Both the position numbers and the translations under genes were made by a program. 64,000 bases of DNA. Source: Pseudomonadales bacterium (GTDB lineage Bacteria; Pseudomonadota; Gammaproteobacteria; Pseudomonadales; Ketobacteraceae). Location: positions 49,079 through 113,078 of the forward strand of contig PAPM01000038.1 of assembly GCA_002708905.1 (NCBI GenBank). The letters run 5' to 3'. Under the pieces are notes generated by a model. The model searched no databases. It saw nothing but the letters and a program-made list of their open reading frames with translations, and was not told where the DNA came from. This document shows, one piece after another, positions 1 to 9,262 of this stretch (positions are counted from its first letter, which is position 1; every line of letters begins with the position of its first letter).

Positions 1-804
1 ATTCACCCACCACTGATCACCAGAAACGAAGCACTCCATGGCCATAACGCCGACATAATTCAAATGCTCCATCAAACGCGCAAGGCCCTGCCGAGCTTCC
101 TCAAGAACATTGGCAGGCAACGCCATGGCCGGTGCCACTGAGTGCAATAACACACCGCTTTCATGAACGTTTTCAGTGGGCGGATAAAATCGGACTTCTC
201 CCTGAATGGAACGCACGGCCAGAAAGGATACCTCCCTCTGAAACGCCATCCGGGGCTCAGCCAGATACATCACCCGATCGGTTGGCTCGCTTTCCCACTG
301 TGCCTGTCCGGCAAAGCCGTCAGCGTCACCAGCATTATGCAAACGCCACTGGGCTTTACCGTCGTAGCCCTGCTCGGTGTGTTTGATTACCAGTGGGTAG
401 CCAAACTGCGACACTGCCGCATCCAGCTCGGCACGGCTGCGCACGGGCAGACAGGGGGTATGGGAAACGGCCGTATCCACCAACAGCTGCTTTTCACGCC
501 AACGGTTTTGGCAACGATAGAAGGCATCCGTGGCGGGATGTACCGGGCAAAACTGAATGAATTGCTGCAGGCGGGTAACATCACACTGCTCCCGCTCAAC
601 CGTGATCACCTGGGGACGACCCAGGGCCTCATAGAGATCCTCCGCCCGGTCGCTGTCGGACATGGGGACCACAAGGCCCAAGCCGGCAACCGCTGAAGTA
701 TCTTCATTGTTCTCCGCCAGAAAACTGAAGCGCATCCCCAAAGGCATGCCGGCCAGCGCCAACATCCGGGCCAGTTGTCCGCAGCCCAGGATAGCCACCT
801 GCAT
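1..804 (-). CDS. purK: 5-(carboxyamino)imidazole ribonucleotide synthase PurK (3' part beyond window)
   Basis: This is the first 268 codons of PurK, the ATP-grasp enzyme that carboxylates aminoimidazole ribonucleotide with bicarbonate and ATP in purine synthesis. I translated it by hand from the minus strand. It opens [15 protein letters not shown], the glycine-rich start typical of PurK, and continues without a stop to base 1. The ATP-grasp part shows FGYPLVIKH followed by GYDGKAQW at about residues 130-150, and later the stretch FYPPTENVHESGVL. The family is usually about 350-390 residues, so roughly the last quarter is missing because the window ends, not because the gene is broken. Its ATG overlaps the purE TGA (TGATG), so the two are translationally coupled. 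Confidence 0.95.
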   Translation of the reverse strand, partial: MQVAILGCGQLARMLALAGMPLGMRFSFLAENNEDTSAVAGLGLVVPMSDSDRAEDLYEALGRPQVITVEREQCDVTRLQQFIQFCPVHPATDAFYRCQNRWREKQLLVDTAVSHTPCLPVRSRAELDAAVSQFGYPLVIKHTEQGYDGKAQWRLHNAGDADGFAGQAQWESEPTDRVMYLAEPRMAFQREVSFLAVRSIQGEVRFYPPTENVHESGVLLHSVAPAMALPANVLEEARQGLARLMEHLNYVGVMAMECFVSGDQWWVN

Positions 805-1286
805 CACTCAACCTCCACCGGCACGCTGTCAGTTTGCTGCTTGCGCCACTGGATGAAGCGCTGCCGAACCTCTGCGTCGCTGACCGCCAGCACCTGAGCG
901 GCCATAACACCGGCATTGAACGCGCCGGCATCACCGATGGCCTGGGTGGCCACGGCGACCCCTTTGGGCATCTGTACAATGGACAGCAGGCTGTCTAAAC
1001 CATTTAGCTGCTTGCTGGACACAGGCACCGCAATAACGGGCAACCAGGTCATGGCCGCGGTCATGCCCGGCAAGTGGGCTGCGCCTCCGGCACCGGCAAT
1101 GATGACCTGGATACCCCGCTCAGGCGCCTTTTCAGCGAACTCATACAGGCGCTGGGGCGTGCGGTGCGCGGATACCACCTGGGTCTCATAGGGCACTTTC
1201 AATTCATCCAATACCTGAGCAGCCAACTTCAGGGTCGGCCAGTCGGAACGGGATCCCATAATGATACTGACAACGGGTTGCTGCAT
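804..1286 (-). CDS. purE: N5-carboxyaminoimidazole ribonucleotide mutase PurE
   Basis: PurE (160 aa) converts the PurK product N5-CAIR to CAIR, the next step of purine synthesis, in the cytoplasm. The family signature is clear: MGSRSDW at residues 10-16, the SAHRTP loop at 39-44 with the catalytic His, and [11 protein letters not shown] at 64-74. Length is normal for the class I bacterial enzyme (about 160-170 aa). It is the first gene of the purE-purK operon, running leftward, and its stop codon shares one base with the purK start. The promoter should lie in the 317-bp gap to its right. Confidence 0.97.
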   Translation of the reverse strand: MQQPVVSIIMGSRSDWPTLKLAAQVLDELKVPYETQVVSAHRTPQRLYEFAEKAPERGIQVIIAGAGGAAHLPGMTAAMTWLPVIAVPVSSKQLNGLDSLLSIVQMPKGVAVATQAIGDAGAFNAGVMAAQVLAVSDAEVRQRFIQWRKQQTDSVPVEVE

Positions 1287-1368
1287 GATGTCTCCGGCTA
1301 GTTAACGGTCGAGAGAGCGAATGGACTGACAAGAGGAGGTAATCGCAAGACAGCCTCTACGATTGCCT

Positions 1369-1400
1369 GGGATTTGGGGGCGGTATTATGCCCCAAACCC
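1369..1400. repeat. Imperfect inverted repeat upstream of purE
   Basis: TTTGGGG(G)C and GCCCCAAA face each other across GGTATTAT, flanked by further GGG/CCC. On the purE (minus) strand the loop reads ATAATACC. It lies about 85-115 bases upstream of the purE start. It could be a hairpin in the leader or an operator; there is no U-run, so a terminator is unlikely. Confidence 0.35.
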
Positions 1401-1521
1401 AAAATAGATAACAATAGATACCCTGCATTTATCTGGTGTGGCAAAGCCCCGTAGAAAAGCGCGGCGGGGCGGTGGCTTTGGCAAAAACACTAATCGAGAT
1501 CAAAGAGAATGGCAGCAGCAC

Positions 1522-1549
1522 TTGAGGCCACCCACAAACCCCTTATACT
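1522..1549 (+). promoter_or_regulatory. Predicted sigma-70 promoter for the 2OG oxygenase gene
   Basis: TTGAGG at 1522-1527, a 16-bp spacer, and TATACT at 1544-1549 match the sigma-70 consensus well. The predicted start of transcription is near 1556, leaving a leader of about 48 bases before the ATG at 1604. Confidence 0.55.
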
Positions 1550-1603
1550 CTGGTCTCTATTGTTATCCACCTATGTTACCCACAGACGAATTTCGACCAT
1601 AAA

Positions 1604-2242
1604 ATGAACAACATACTGAATTTAGACGCCCTGAAAAGCGCCCCGCTGAACACGGACCCCTACCCTTATTTCACGGTGCCCCACTCCATCCAGGAACAGG
1701 CCGTAGGAGCAGTGATCAAAGACTTCCCCAGAATCCAGGATGGCGGCAGCTACAATCTGGAAGACGTCAAATACGGCCCGGAATTCGATAACCTTTTGAA
1801 ATCCCTGGATACGCCCGAATTTCGCAAGATTCTGTGCGAGAAGTTCGATGTGGATGTCATGGACCTGCCCATGATGATCACCCTGCGCGGCTATTCACGT
1901 AAAAAGGACGGCCGTATCCACACCGACTCCAAAACCAAGGTGTTGACCATCCTGATTTACCTGAATGAGGAGTGGCCGGCGGAGACCGGTCGCCTGCGGG
2001 TACTGCGCAGCCCGGACGATATGGAAGATTACGCCGACGAGATCGTCCCGGGCCCCGGCAGCATGATGGCATTCAAAGTGACCGACAACGGCTGGCACGG
2101 CTACCCTTCCTTTGAAGGCCAACGGCAGTCCATCCAGGTCAATTTCCTCACCAGCGAAGCGGCCAACAACAAACACCGTTTTTTCCACGGCCTGAGCGCA
2201 AAGCTGAAAAAATTACGTCGTGGCAGCGGCGACGAGTATTGA
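1604..2242 (+). CDS. 2-oxoglutarate/Fe(II)-dependent oxygenase family protein
   Basis: A 212-residue protein of the 2OG-Fe(II) oxygenase superfamily (prolyl-4-hydroxylase-like fold). The iron ligands are visible as His106-x-Asp108 in RIHTDSK and His165 in NGWHGYP, and Arg174 in GQRQSIQ is the expected 2-oxoglutarate ligand. The protein has no signal peptide, so it is cytosolic. The substrate cannot be told from sequence; relatives occur in polysaccharide and natural-product gene sets and as stand-alone genes. The hydrolase gene that follows starts only a few bases after its stop, so the two are probably co-transcribed. Confidence 0.8.
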   Translation: MNNILNLDALKSAPLNTDPYPYFTVPHSIQEQAVGAVIKDFPRIQDGGSYNLEDVKYGPEFDNLLKSLDTPEFRKILCEKFDVDVMDLPMMITLRGYSRKKDGRIHTDSKTKVLTILIYLNEEWPAETGRLRVLRSPDDMEDYADEIVPGPGSMMAFKVTDNGWHGYPSFEGQRQSIQVNFLTSEAANNKHRFFHGLSAKLKKLRRGSGDEY

Positions 2243-2247
2243 TCCTT

Positions 2248-3198
2248 ATGAACTTAAAGCGCCCCCTTCTCTACACACTCGGCTTGGTTTTGATTCTGGC
2301 ACTGGGCGCAGGCGCTCTGGTCAACCAATACCGCCACGCCATTTACCAAGCCGGTATAGAGAGTGAAGCCACCAGCCTCGGCCTCAATGCCAAAACCGCC
2401 CCGATAGACAGCATCAGCTGGAGTTATTGGGAGAACGGCCTGAAAGGCCAGAAACCAACCCTGGTGTTGCTCCACGGCTTTGGCGCATCCAAAGCAACCT
2501 GGCTGGCCTTGGCAAAACACATTGCCTCCGACTTCCACCTGATCATCCCGGATTTACCCGGCCACGGCGATTCCAGCTTTGACCAGAGCCAATCCTATTC
2601 CCTAGACAACCAGACCCGACAATTCAATGCGTTTGTCGAAGCGCTGGGGCTGGACCAGTTTCACCTGGCAGGCAACTCCATGGGCGGCGGCATCACGGGA
2701 TTGTACGCCGGTACCTACCCGGACAAGCTGCTGTCGGCCATTCTGCTGAACCCGGCAGGCATAGTGGAGTACCCCAGCGATTATCAACGGCGCCTGGATC
2801 AGGGTGAAAACCCCCTGCTGGTGAACTCCGTTGCGGATCTGGATTTCCTGTTTGAGTATGCGGTAGCGGAAAAAATCACCATTCACTGGCCGTTTAACCA
2901 GGTGCTGGTGGAGAACGCCATCAAGAAGCGGCCCGTGCTGAACAAGGTCTTTGCTGACCTGACCGCCGACCCCACCTACAGCATCAAGAGCGCTGTAAAA
3001 AACATTAGCGCCCCCACCCTGGTGGTCTGGGGCAAACTGGATCGCATTATTGCGCCGGAAAATGCCAAGGCTTACCAGCAAGCAAACCCGGCGATTCAGG
3101 TAAAGCTGCTCGATCATGTGGGCCATATTCCCATGGTAGAGATCCCCGAGGCCTGCGCCGCTATCGTGCTTGATTTCGTGCGCAACGTAACCAAGTAA
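2248..3198 (+). CDS. Membrane-anchored alpha/beta hydrolase
   Basis: A 316-residue alpha/beta-hydrolase-fold protein. An N-terminal hydrophobic segment (about residues 6-25) acts as signal anchor or signal peptide. The oxyanion-hole motif LLHGFG is at 74-79, the nucleophile elbow GNSMGGG has Ser144, the acid is probably the Asp in WGKLDRI, and the catalytic His is in HVGHIPM near the C terminus. Relatives include esterases, lipases and C-C bond hydrolases; the specific substrate is unknown. I chose ATG 2248 over the in-frame TTG at 2239, which would overlap the preceding stop codon and has no better ribosome site. Confidence 0.8.
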   Translation: MNLKRPLLYTLGLVLILALGAGALVNQYRHAIYQAGIESEATSLGLNAKTAPIDSISWSYWENGLKGQKPTLVLLHGFGASKATWLALAKHIASDFHLIIPDLPGHGDSSFDQSQSYSLDNQTRQFNAFVEALGLDQFHLAGNSMGGGITGLYAGTYPDKLLSAILLNPAGIVEYPSDYQRRLDQGENPLLVNSVADLDFLFEYAVAEKITIHWPFNQVLVENAIKKRPVLNKVFADLTADPTYSIKSAVKNISAPTLVVWGKLDRIIAPENAKAYQQANPAIQVKLLDHVGHIPMVEIPEACAAIVLDFVRNVTK

Positions 3199-3222
3199 GA
3201 GCAGCCCCCCCGACCACCCAAA

Positions 3223-3254
3223 AAATCTATATCAAAATATTTTGATATAGATTT
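3223..3254. promoter_or_regulatory. Perfect 32-bp palindromic operator, probable SahR site
   Basis: AAATCTATATCAAAAT at 3223-3238 is followed directly by its exact reverse complement at 3239-3254. The right arm contains the -35 box of the promoter for the regulator gene, so a bound repressor would block RNA polymerase. ArsR-family SahR proteins are known to control methyl-cycle genes from AT-rich inverted repeats; assignment of this site to SahR is inference from position and symmetry. Confidence 0.75.
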
Positions 3255-3270
3255 CGAACACTGCTAGTAT
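3242..3270 (+). promoter_or_regulatory. Strong extended -10 promoter of the sahR-metK-ahcY-metF operon
   Basis: TTGATA (3242-3247), a 17-bp spacer, and TAGTAT (3265-3270) preceded by TGC give a near-consensus promoter with extended -10. Transcription should begin at about 3277, only two or so bases before the ATG at 3279, so the regulator message is probably leaderless or nearly so. Confidence 0.65.
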
Positions 3271-3278
3271 TCCCCTCC

Positions 3279-4259
3279 ATGAATGCTGGCCTACCTTCCA
3301 TTGCAGCCGACCACCTAACTTCCTTAGCACAGCTTTGCAAAGGGACTGGTGATCCGTTGCGTTTGGAGGTACTCAGGGCCCTGAAAACGGATTCCTTCGG
3401 TGTGCTTGAGCTGTGTGAGATCTTCCAGATCAAGCAACCGGCCATGAGCCATCACCTGAAGGTGCTGGCCAAAGCCGGTGCGGTCACCACCCGCCGGGAA
3501 GGCAATTCCATTTTTTACCGGCGCACGTTGGCGGACCAGAGCCATCCTGAAGGCCAATTGCTGGCGGCATTGTTCAGCGCCATAGATCAGGTGGCTCTGA
3601 GCAGTGAAACCGATGCCCTGATCCACGCCATCAAGCAGGAACGGGAAGCGGTTGCCAGAGAGTTTTTTGACCGCCACGCGGAGCAGTTTCGCGAGCAACA
3701 GGAACTGATTGCACTGTTTGATCAATACGCTGAAAGCGTAAGGGATCTGCTGCTGCAAACGAATCCGCATAAGGGCCAGACAGCGTTGGAAATCGGACCG
3801 GGAGAGGGGGCATTCTTGGCTACCTTGGCCGACTTGTTCCAGCAGGTAACCGCCATTGATATCTCCAGGGAGATGCTGGACAAGGCGGAGGCCCTGCGCC
3901 GGGAACAAGCCCTGGACAATGTTGAGTTGCTGCAGGCGGATACCGAAGATGCCGTACAGCAAGGCATACGGGTGGACCGCATCATCTGCAACATGGTGCT
4001 GCACCATGTGCCGTCACCGGCGGATGTATTTGAAGACTGTGCCAGTTTGCTGAATGCCGATGGCGCTTTGATCGTGACCGACCTCTGTCGCCACGATCAG
4101 GACTGGGCCAAAAAAAGCTGCGGGGATCTGTGGCTTGGCTTCGACCCGGAAGAATTGACCGATTGGGCGAATGATGCCGGATTGGTGAGTACAGACAGCC
4201 TGTATATGGGATTGCGTAACGGCTTCCAGATCCAGGTACGACGATTCGATAAACCCTAA
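3279..4259 (+). CDS. sahR: SahR-like regulator: ArsR-type HTH fused to a SAM-binding methyltransferase domain
   Basis: A 326-residue two-domain protein. Residues about 15-85 form a winged helix-turn-helix of the ArsR family, with the recognition region QPAMSHHLKVL. No ArsR metal-binding cysteine pair is present (ELCEIF in place of the usual ELCVC), so metal sensing is unlikely. From about residue 165 there is a class I methyltransferase fold with motif I LEIGPGEGAFL (169-180) and VTAIDIS. SahR repressors of this architecture, placed beside metK and ahcY, sense S-adenosylhomocysteine. Here the gene heads the metK-ahcY-metF operon behind its own palindromic operator, so autoregulation is likely. 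An actual methyltransferase activity cannot be excluded. Confidence 0.85.
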   Translation: MNAGLPSIAADHLTSLAQLCKGTGDPLRLEVLRALKTDSFGVLELCEIFQIKQPAMSHHLKVLAKAGAVTTRREGNSIFYRRTLADQSHPEGQLLAALFSAIDQVALSSETDALIHAIKQEREAVAREFFDRHAEQFREQQELIALFDQYAESVRDLLLQTNPHKGQTALEIGPGEGAFLATLADLFQQVTAIDISREMLDKAEALRREQALDNVELLQADTEDAVQQGIRVDRIICNMVLHHVPSPADVFEDCASLLNADGALIVTDLCRHDQDWAKKSCGDLWLGFDPEELTDWANDAGLVSTDSLYMGLRNGFQIQVRRFDKP

Positions 4260-4304
4260 CTTTTGAACCCTAGTTTGTGACCGATTGAAAAGGAAGCGAG
4301 TGCA

Positions 4305-5465
4305 ATGAGCGAATATTCCATCTTCACCTCCGAATCTGTTTCCGAAGGCCATCCCGATAAAATGGCCGACCAGATTTCTGATGCCGTGCTGGATGCCATC
4401 ATCAAAGATGATCCCCATTCCCGTGTTGCTGTGGAAACCATGGTGAAAACCGGTATGGCCATCATCGCCGGTGAAGTGCGCACCAACACCTATGTGGATC
4501 TGGAAGACATCGTGCGCCAGGTGATTCTGGACATCGGTTACAACAGCTCCGACGTGGGTTTTGATGGTGCTTCCTGTGCGGTTTTGAACGCCATCGGCAA
4601 GCAGTCTTCCGACATCGCCATGGGTGTGGACGAAGGCGAGCAGAAAGATCTGGGTGCCGGTGACCAGGGCTTGATGTTCGGTTATGCAACCAACGAAACC
4701 GACGTGCTGATGCCGGCGGCCATCCACTACTCTCACCGCCTGGTGCAGCGTCAGGCTTACCTGCGCAAGAACAGCATCCTGCCTTGGCTACGCCCTGATG
4801 CCAAAAGCCAGGTGACCCTGCGTTACGAAAACGGCAAGCCGGTGGCAGTGGATGCAGTGGTGCTGTCCACCCAGCACGATGAAGACATCAAGCAATCCGA
4901 CCTGCGTGAAGCCATCATGGAAGAAGTGGTCAAACACGTACTGCCCGCTGAGTGGCTGCATAAGGGTACCAAGTATCACATCAACCCTACCGGACAGTTC
5001 ATCATCGGTGGACCTGTGGGCGACTGCGGTCTGACCGGTCGCAAAATCATTGTTGACACTTATGGCGGTGCCGCCCGTCACGGTGGTGGCGCGTTTTCCG
5101 GTAAAGATCCCTCAAAAGTGGATCGTTCCGCTGCCTACGCCGGTCGTTATGTAGCTAAGAACATTGTGGCCGCCGGTCTGGCCGACAAGTGCGAGATCCA
5201 GGTGTCCTACGCTATCGGTGTAGCGGAACCTACTTCCATTTCCATCAACACATTCGGTACCAACAAGGTCAGTGAAGAGCAGATCGCCAACCTGGTACGT
5301 GAGCACTTTGACCTGCGCCCACGTGGTGTCATCGAGATGCTGGACCTGCGCCGTCCCATCTACCGTGCCACCGCGGCCTATGGTCACTTCGGTCGTGAAG
5401 ACCAGGGCTTTACCTGGGAAAACACCGATAAAGCCGACGCATTGCGCGCCGCAGCGAACCTTTAA
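4305..5465 (+). CDS. metK: S-adenosylmethionine synthetase MetK
   Basis: MetK (386 aa) makes S-adenosylmethionine from methionine and ATP. The start [19 protein letters not shown] is typical, with the ATP-binding [16 protein letters not shown] occurs at about residues 117-127, and the phosphate-binding [16 protein letters not shown] near 260. Length equals that of enterobacterial MetK (384). A ribosome site AAGGAAG lies 11 bases upstream of the ATG. The gene sits 45 bases after sahR and 25 before ahcY, which implies a single message. Confidence 0.98.
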   Translation: MSEYSIFTSESVSEGHPDKMADQISDAVLDAIIKDDPHSRVAVETMVKTGMAIIAGEVRTNTYVDLEDIVRQVILDIGYNSSDVGFDGASCAVLNAIGKQSSDIAMGVDEGEQKDLGAGDQGLMFGYATNETDVLMPAAIHYSHRLVQRQAYLRKNSILPWLRPDAKSQVTLRYENGKPVAVDAVVLSTQHDEDIKQSDLREAIMEEVVKHVLPAEWLHKGTKYHINPTGQFIIGGPVGDCGLTGRKIIVDTYGGAARHGGGAFSGKDPSKVDRSAAYAGRYVAKNIVAAGLADKCEIQVSYAIGVAEPTSISINTFGTNKVSEEQIANLVREHFDLRPRGVIEMLDLRRPIYRATAAYGHFGREDQGFTWENTDKADALRAAANL

Positions 5466-5490
5466 TCCACCTTAGGAAGAGGCAAACATC

Positions 5491-6879
5491 ATGAATGCCG
5501 TATTGGAAAACAATTTTACCGACTACAAAGTAGCGGACATCTCCCTGGCCGACTGGGGCCGTCGCGAAATCGAAATCGCTGAAGGTGAAATGCCTGCTTT
5601 GATGGCGTTGCGCAGCAAGTACAAAGCGGAGCAGCCATTGCAAGGCGCCAAGATCATGGGCTGTATCCACATGACCATCCAGACCGCCGTGCTGATCGAA
5701 ACCCTGGTGGAACTGGGCGCCGAAGTGCGCTGGTCTTCCTGTAATATTTTCTCCACCCAGGATCACGCTGCAGCTGCCATCGCGGCAGCTGGAATTCCTG
5801 TGTTCGCCTGGAAAGGTGAGACGGAGGAAGAGTTCTGGTGGTGCATCGAGCAAACCATTCTGAAAGACGGCAAGGAATGGGATGCCAACATGATTCTGGA
5901 CGACGGCGGCGACCTGACTCTGGTGTTGCACGACAAATATTCCCACATGTTGGACAGCATCCACGGTATTTCAGAAGAAACCACCACCGGTGTGCACCGT
6001 CTGTTGGAAATGCTGGAAGCCGGCACGCTGAAAGTACCTGCCATCAATGTTAACGATGCGGTCACCAAGTCCAAGAACGACAACAAGTACGGCTGCCGTC
6101 ACAGTCTGAACGACGCCATCAAGCGCGGTACCGACCATCTGTTGTCCGGTAAGAAAGCACTGGTCATTGGTTACGGTGATGTGGGCAAGGGTTCTGCTGC
6201 CTCCCTGCGCCAGGAAGGCATGATCGTACGTGTAACGGAGATCGACCCCATCTGCGCCATGCAGGCCTGCATGGACGGCTACGAAGTGGTCTCTCCCTAT
6301 AAGAATGGCATCAACGATGGCACCGAAGCCAGCATCGACGCCGACCTGCTGGGCAAAACCGATCTGGTGGTCACCACCACAGGTAACGTCAATGTATGCG
6401 ATGCCAATATGCTGAAGGCCCTGAAGAGTGGCGCCGTGGTATGTAACATCGGCCATTTCGACAGTGAGATCGATACCGCATTCATGCGCAAGAACTGGGA
6501 ATGGCAGGAAGTTAAGCCCCAGGTACACAAGATCGTGCGCAATGCCGACGGCAACGATCACCTGATCCTGTTGTCCGAAGGCCGTCTGGTGAACCTGGGT
6601 AATGCCACCGGCCATCCGTCCCGAATCATGGATGGCTCCTTCGCCAACCAGGTACTGGCACAGATGTATCTGTGGGAACGCAAGTTTGCCGATCTGCCTG
6701 AAGCCGACAAGAAAGCCGCACTCTATGTGAAGGTTCTGCCGAAGAAACTGGACGAAGAAGTGGCTGCCGAGATGGTACGTGGATTTGGTGGTGTGATCAC
6801 CCGTATGACCGATGCCCAGGCCAAGTACATCAATGTACCGGTGGATGGTCCTTACAAGCCGGATAGCTATAAGTATTAA
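5491..6879 (+). CDS. ahcY: Adenosylhomocysteinase (SAH hydrolase)
   Basis: AhcY (462 aa) hydrolyses S-adenosylhomocysteine to adenosine and homocysteine using bound NAD. The NAD-binding Rossmann motif [13 protein letters not shown] is at about residues 225-237, GHFDSEID at about 323-330, and the C terminus ends KPDSYKY, the conserved tail that closes the NAD site of the next subunit. Length and the N-terminal [17 protein letters not shown] fit the proteobacterial family. The space to metK is 25 bases, too short for the SAH riboswitch found before ahcY in many relatives; control here probably comes from SahR at the head of the operon. Confidence 0.98.
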   Translation: MNAVLENNFTDYKVADISLADWGRREIEIAEGEMPALMALRSKYKAEQPLQGAKIMGCIHMTIQTAVLIETLVELGAEVRWSSCNIFSTQDHAAAAIAAAGIPVFAWKGETEEEFWWCIEQTILKDGKEWDANMILDDGGDLTLVLHDKYSHMLDSIHGISEETTTGVHRLLEMLEAGTLKVPAINVNDAVTKSKNDNKYGCRHSLNDAIKRGTDHLLSGKKALVIGYGDVGKGSAASLRQEGMIVRVTEIDPICAMQACMDGYEVVSPYKNGINDGTEASIDADLLGKTDLVVTTTGNVNVCDANMLKALKSGAVVCNIGHFDSEIDTAFMRKNWEWQEVKPQVHKIVRNADGNDHLILLSEGRLVNLGNATGHPSRIMDGSFANQVLAQMYLWERKFADLPEADKKAALYVKVLPKKLDEEVAAEMVRGFGGVITRMTDAQAKYINVPVDGPYKPDSYKY

Positions 6880-6905
6880 TCAGATAGGGATTGTGCCAAT
6901 TCACC

Positions 6906-6934
6906 GTCAGAGCGAGTGTTAAACTTGCTCTGAC
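6906..6934 (+). promoter_or_regulatory. RNA hairpin between ahcY and metF
   Basis: GTCAGAGCGAG (6906-6916) and CTTGCTCTGAC (6924-6934) form an 11-bp stem with one G-U pair around a 7-base loop TGTTAAA. No T-run follows, so it is not a standard intrinsic terminator. It could slow transcription or stabilise the upstream metK-ahcY message. Confidence 0.5.
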
Positions 6935-6971
6935 TACCTTGGTTACATATCCCAATTTTCGTGAGCAGAAC

Positions 6972-7823
6972 ATGAATTCTCAAAGACAACACGAAAAACG
7001 TTTCAGCTTTGAATTCTTCCCGCCAAAAACAGATGTGGGCGTGGAGAAACTGAACCTGGTGCAGCAGGAACTGGCAGAGAAAAAGCCCAGCTTTTTTTCC
7101 GTGACCTATGGCGCCGGCGGCTCCACCCGCGACCGCACCTTTGACACTGTCATGAACGTCAAAGCCAAAACCGGCATTGACGCGGCACCACACCTGTCCT
7201 GCGTGGGTGACACCAAAGCGCAACTGGCGGAACTGCTGAACCAGTACAAGGATAACGGTATCAATCGCATCGTTACCCTGCGTGGTGATTTGCCTTCCGG
7301 CATGGGCGCCTCTTTGGGTGAGCTTAAGTACGCCAGTGATCTGGTGGCCTTTATTCGCGAGCAAACCGGTGATCATTTCCATTTGGAAGTCGCTGCCTAT
7401 CCGGAAATGCATCCCCAGGCCAAATCCATGGATGCGGATCTGCAGGCGTTCAAAACCAAAGTGGAAGCCGGAGCGAACAGCGCCATCACCCAGTATTTCT
7501 TTAACGTGGACGCCTACAAATTCTTTGTCGACAGCTGCGAAAAGATGGGACTGGATCTTCCCATCTATCCCGGCATCATGCCGATTATCAACTACGACAA
7601 TCTGGTGCGTTTTTCCGGCATGTGCGGTGCCGAAATTCCGCGCTGGGTGCGTATGCGCATGGAAGGTTTCCGCGGTGATGAGCAATCCATCAAACAACTG
7701 GGCGAAGAGATCGTCACCAGCCTGTGTGAGGAATTGCTGGACATGGGTGCACCGGGCATTCATTTTTACACCATGAACCAGGCTGCGCCCACTCTGGCCA
7801 TCTGGAACAACCTTAACTTGTGA
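6972..7823 (+). CDS. metF: Methylenetetrahydrofolate reductase MetF
   Basis: MetF (283 aa) reduces 5,10-methylene-THF to 5-methyl-THF with an FAD cofactor, supplying the methyl group for methionine. The N-terminal FSFEFFPPKTD is the hallmark, followed by SVTYGAGGSTRD and PHLSCVG; the flavin region shows TLRGDLPSG, and QYFFNVDAY lies near residue 175. Length compares with 296 for E. coli MetF. I chose the ATG at 6972, which gives the usual N terminus; an earlier in-frame start would add an unconserved 27-residue extension. The ahcY-metF gap of 92 bases holds a hairpin; co-transcription with metK-ahcY is likely. Confidence 0.96.
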   Translation: MNSQRQHEKRFSFEFFPPKTDVGVEKLNLVQQELAEKKPSFFSVTYGAGGSTRDRTFDTVMNVKAKTGIDAAPHLSCVGDTKAQLAELLNQYKDNGINRIVTLRGDLPSGMGASLGELKYASDLVAFIREQTGDHFHLEVAAYPEMHPQAKSMDADLQAFKTKVEAGANSAITQYFFNVDAYKFFVDSCEKMGLDLPIYPGIMPIINYDNLVRFSGMCGAEIPRWVRMRMEGFRGDEQSIKQLGEEIVTSLCEELLDMGAPGIHFYTMNQAAPTLAIWNNLNL

Positions 7824-7835
7824 TCCATCCCATTA

Positions 7836-7882
7836 CGCTATACCCTGCGGCCAAAACAATCCAATAGCTGTGGGGTATAGCG
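7836..7882 (+). promoter_or_regulatory. 10-bp inverted repeat ending at the manB start codon
   Basis: CGCTATACCC (7836-7845) and GGGTATAGCG (7873-7882) are exact reverse complements, 27 bases apart, and the second arm touches the ATG at 7883. In RNA the stem would bury the GUGGGG that is the only candidate ribosome site. It may be a translational control hairpin or a two-site operator. Confidence 0.5.
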
Positions 7883-9232
7883 ATGGATCTAAGCGCATTC
7901 AAAGCCTACGACATTCGCGGTCGGGTTCCCGACCAACTCAATGAAGACATCATCGAACGCATCGGCCGAGCCTATGTGGAAGTGACCGGCGCCAGCAAAG
8001 TGGCTGTTGGCTACGACATCCGCTTGTCCAGTCCAGCTCTGGCTGCAGCGTTGTGTAAAGGCATCACTAAAGCGGGGGCAGACGTTTACGATATTGGTTT
8101 ATCTGGGACTGAACAGATTTATTTTGCCACCTTCCATTATGAGCTGGACGGCGGCATTGCCGTAACCGCCAGTCATAATCCCAAGGATTATAACGGCATG
8201 AAACTGGTGGGCAGGGGTTCCCGCCCAATCAGTTCAGACAATGGGTTGCTGGATATCAAAGCCAAAGTCCCCGGCACTTTTGTTGACGCCGAGCGCACCG
8301 GTACCATTCACCCACTGAACATTACCGCTGATTACGTCCAGCATCTGCTGGGCTATGTGAACACGTCCGAATTAAAGCCCTACAAGGTGGTAGTAAACGC
8401 CGGCAATGGCGGAGCCGGTATGGTTATCGACGCCCTGGAATCTCACCTGCCGTTTGAGTTCATCAAAGTTCTGCACCAGCCGGATGGTCATTTCCCCCAC
8501 GGCGTACCCAACCCTTTGCTGCCGGAAAACCGGGAGCTCACCAGCCAGACGCTACTGGAGCATCAAGCCGATTTTGGTATCGCCTGGGATGGTGATTTTG
8601 ATCGCTGTTTCCTGTTTGACGAAAAAGGGCGCTTTATTGAAGGTTATTACATCGTTGGCATGCTCGCCGAACTGTTCCTGCAAAAAGAGCCGGGCGCACG
8701 CATTATTCACGACCCCCGACTGACATGGAACACAGTGGAGCTGGTGGAACAGGCGGGTGGCGTTGCGGTGGAAAGCAAGACCGGGCATGCGTTCATAAAA
8801 GCCCGCATGCGGGAGGAAGATGCCATTTACGGGGGCGAGATGAGTGCCCACCATTATTTTCGTGATTTTGCCTATTGTGATTCGGGCATGATCCCCTGGT
8901 TGATGGTCGCCTCCCTGTTGTCACAAAGTGGTAAAACCCTTTCACAACTGGTGGATGAGCGGATTGCGAAATTCCCCGCCAGCGGTGAGATCAATCGCAC
9001 CATCACTGATTCCGATGCCGCCATTTCTGCAATAGAACAGCACTACCAAACCACTGCCAAACAGATCAGCAAAGTGGATGGACTCAGTATGGACATGGGG
9101 GACTGGCGTTTTAACTTACGCTGCTCCAATACTGAGCCGTTAGTGCGCCTGAATGTTGAGTCCAGGAATGATGAAGCTCTGATGAACGCTAAAACCACTG
9201 AGCTGCTTAACAAACTAGATCAGTTTGGATAA
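7883..9232 (+). CDS. manB: Phosphomannomutase/phosphoglucomutase (ManB/CpsG type)
   Basis: A 449-residue alpha-D-phosphohexomutase that interconverts mannose-6-P and mannose-1-P (and often glucose phosphates) for GDP-mannose and surface polysaccharide synthesis. The phosphoserine loop [13 protein letters not shown] is at about 95-107, the Mg-binding DGDFDR near 238, the sugar loop [11 protein letters not shown] near 318, and the C-terminal phosphate loop [14 protein letters not shown] near 414. The start [17 protein letters not shown] resembles enterobacterial ManB/CpsG. No other polysaccharide gene is adjacent, so it is probably a housekeeping copy. Its start lies against an inverted repeat. 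Confidence 0.93.
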   Translation: MDLSAFKAYDIRGRVPDQLNEDIIERIGRAYVEVTGASKVAVGYDIRLSSPALAAALCKGITKAGADVYDIGLSGTEQIYFATFHYELDGGIAVTASHNPKDYNGMKLVGRGSRPISSDNGLLDIKAKVPGTFVDAERTGTIHPLNITADYVQHLLGYVNTSELKPYKVVVNAGNGGAGMVIDALESHLPFEFIKVLHQPDGHFPHGVPNPLLPENRELTSQTLLEHQADFGIAWDGDFDRCFLFDEKGRFIEGYYIVGMLAELFLQKEPGARIIHDPRLTWNTVELVEQAGGVAVESKTGHAFIKARMREEDAIYGGEMSAHHYFRDFAYCDSGMIPWLMVASLLSQSGKTLSQLVDERIAKFPASGEINRTITDSDAAISAIEQHYQTTAKQISKVDGLSMDMGDWRFNLRCSNTEPLVRLNVESRNDEALMNAKTTELLNKLDQFG

Positions 9233-9262
9233 GTCGGTGCTAATTTGCTTTCACCACAATAT

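Larger units (their letters stand above)
1287..1603. other. Divergent intergenic region between purE and the 2OG oxygenase gene
   Basis: No gene was seen in these 317 bases. The left half must carry the leftward purE promoter and contains an imperfect inverted repeat (1369-1400). The right half holds a good rightward sigma-70 promoter (1522-1549). A short direct repeat ATAGATA occurs twice around 1405-1422. Confidence 0.6.
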
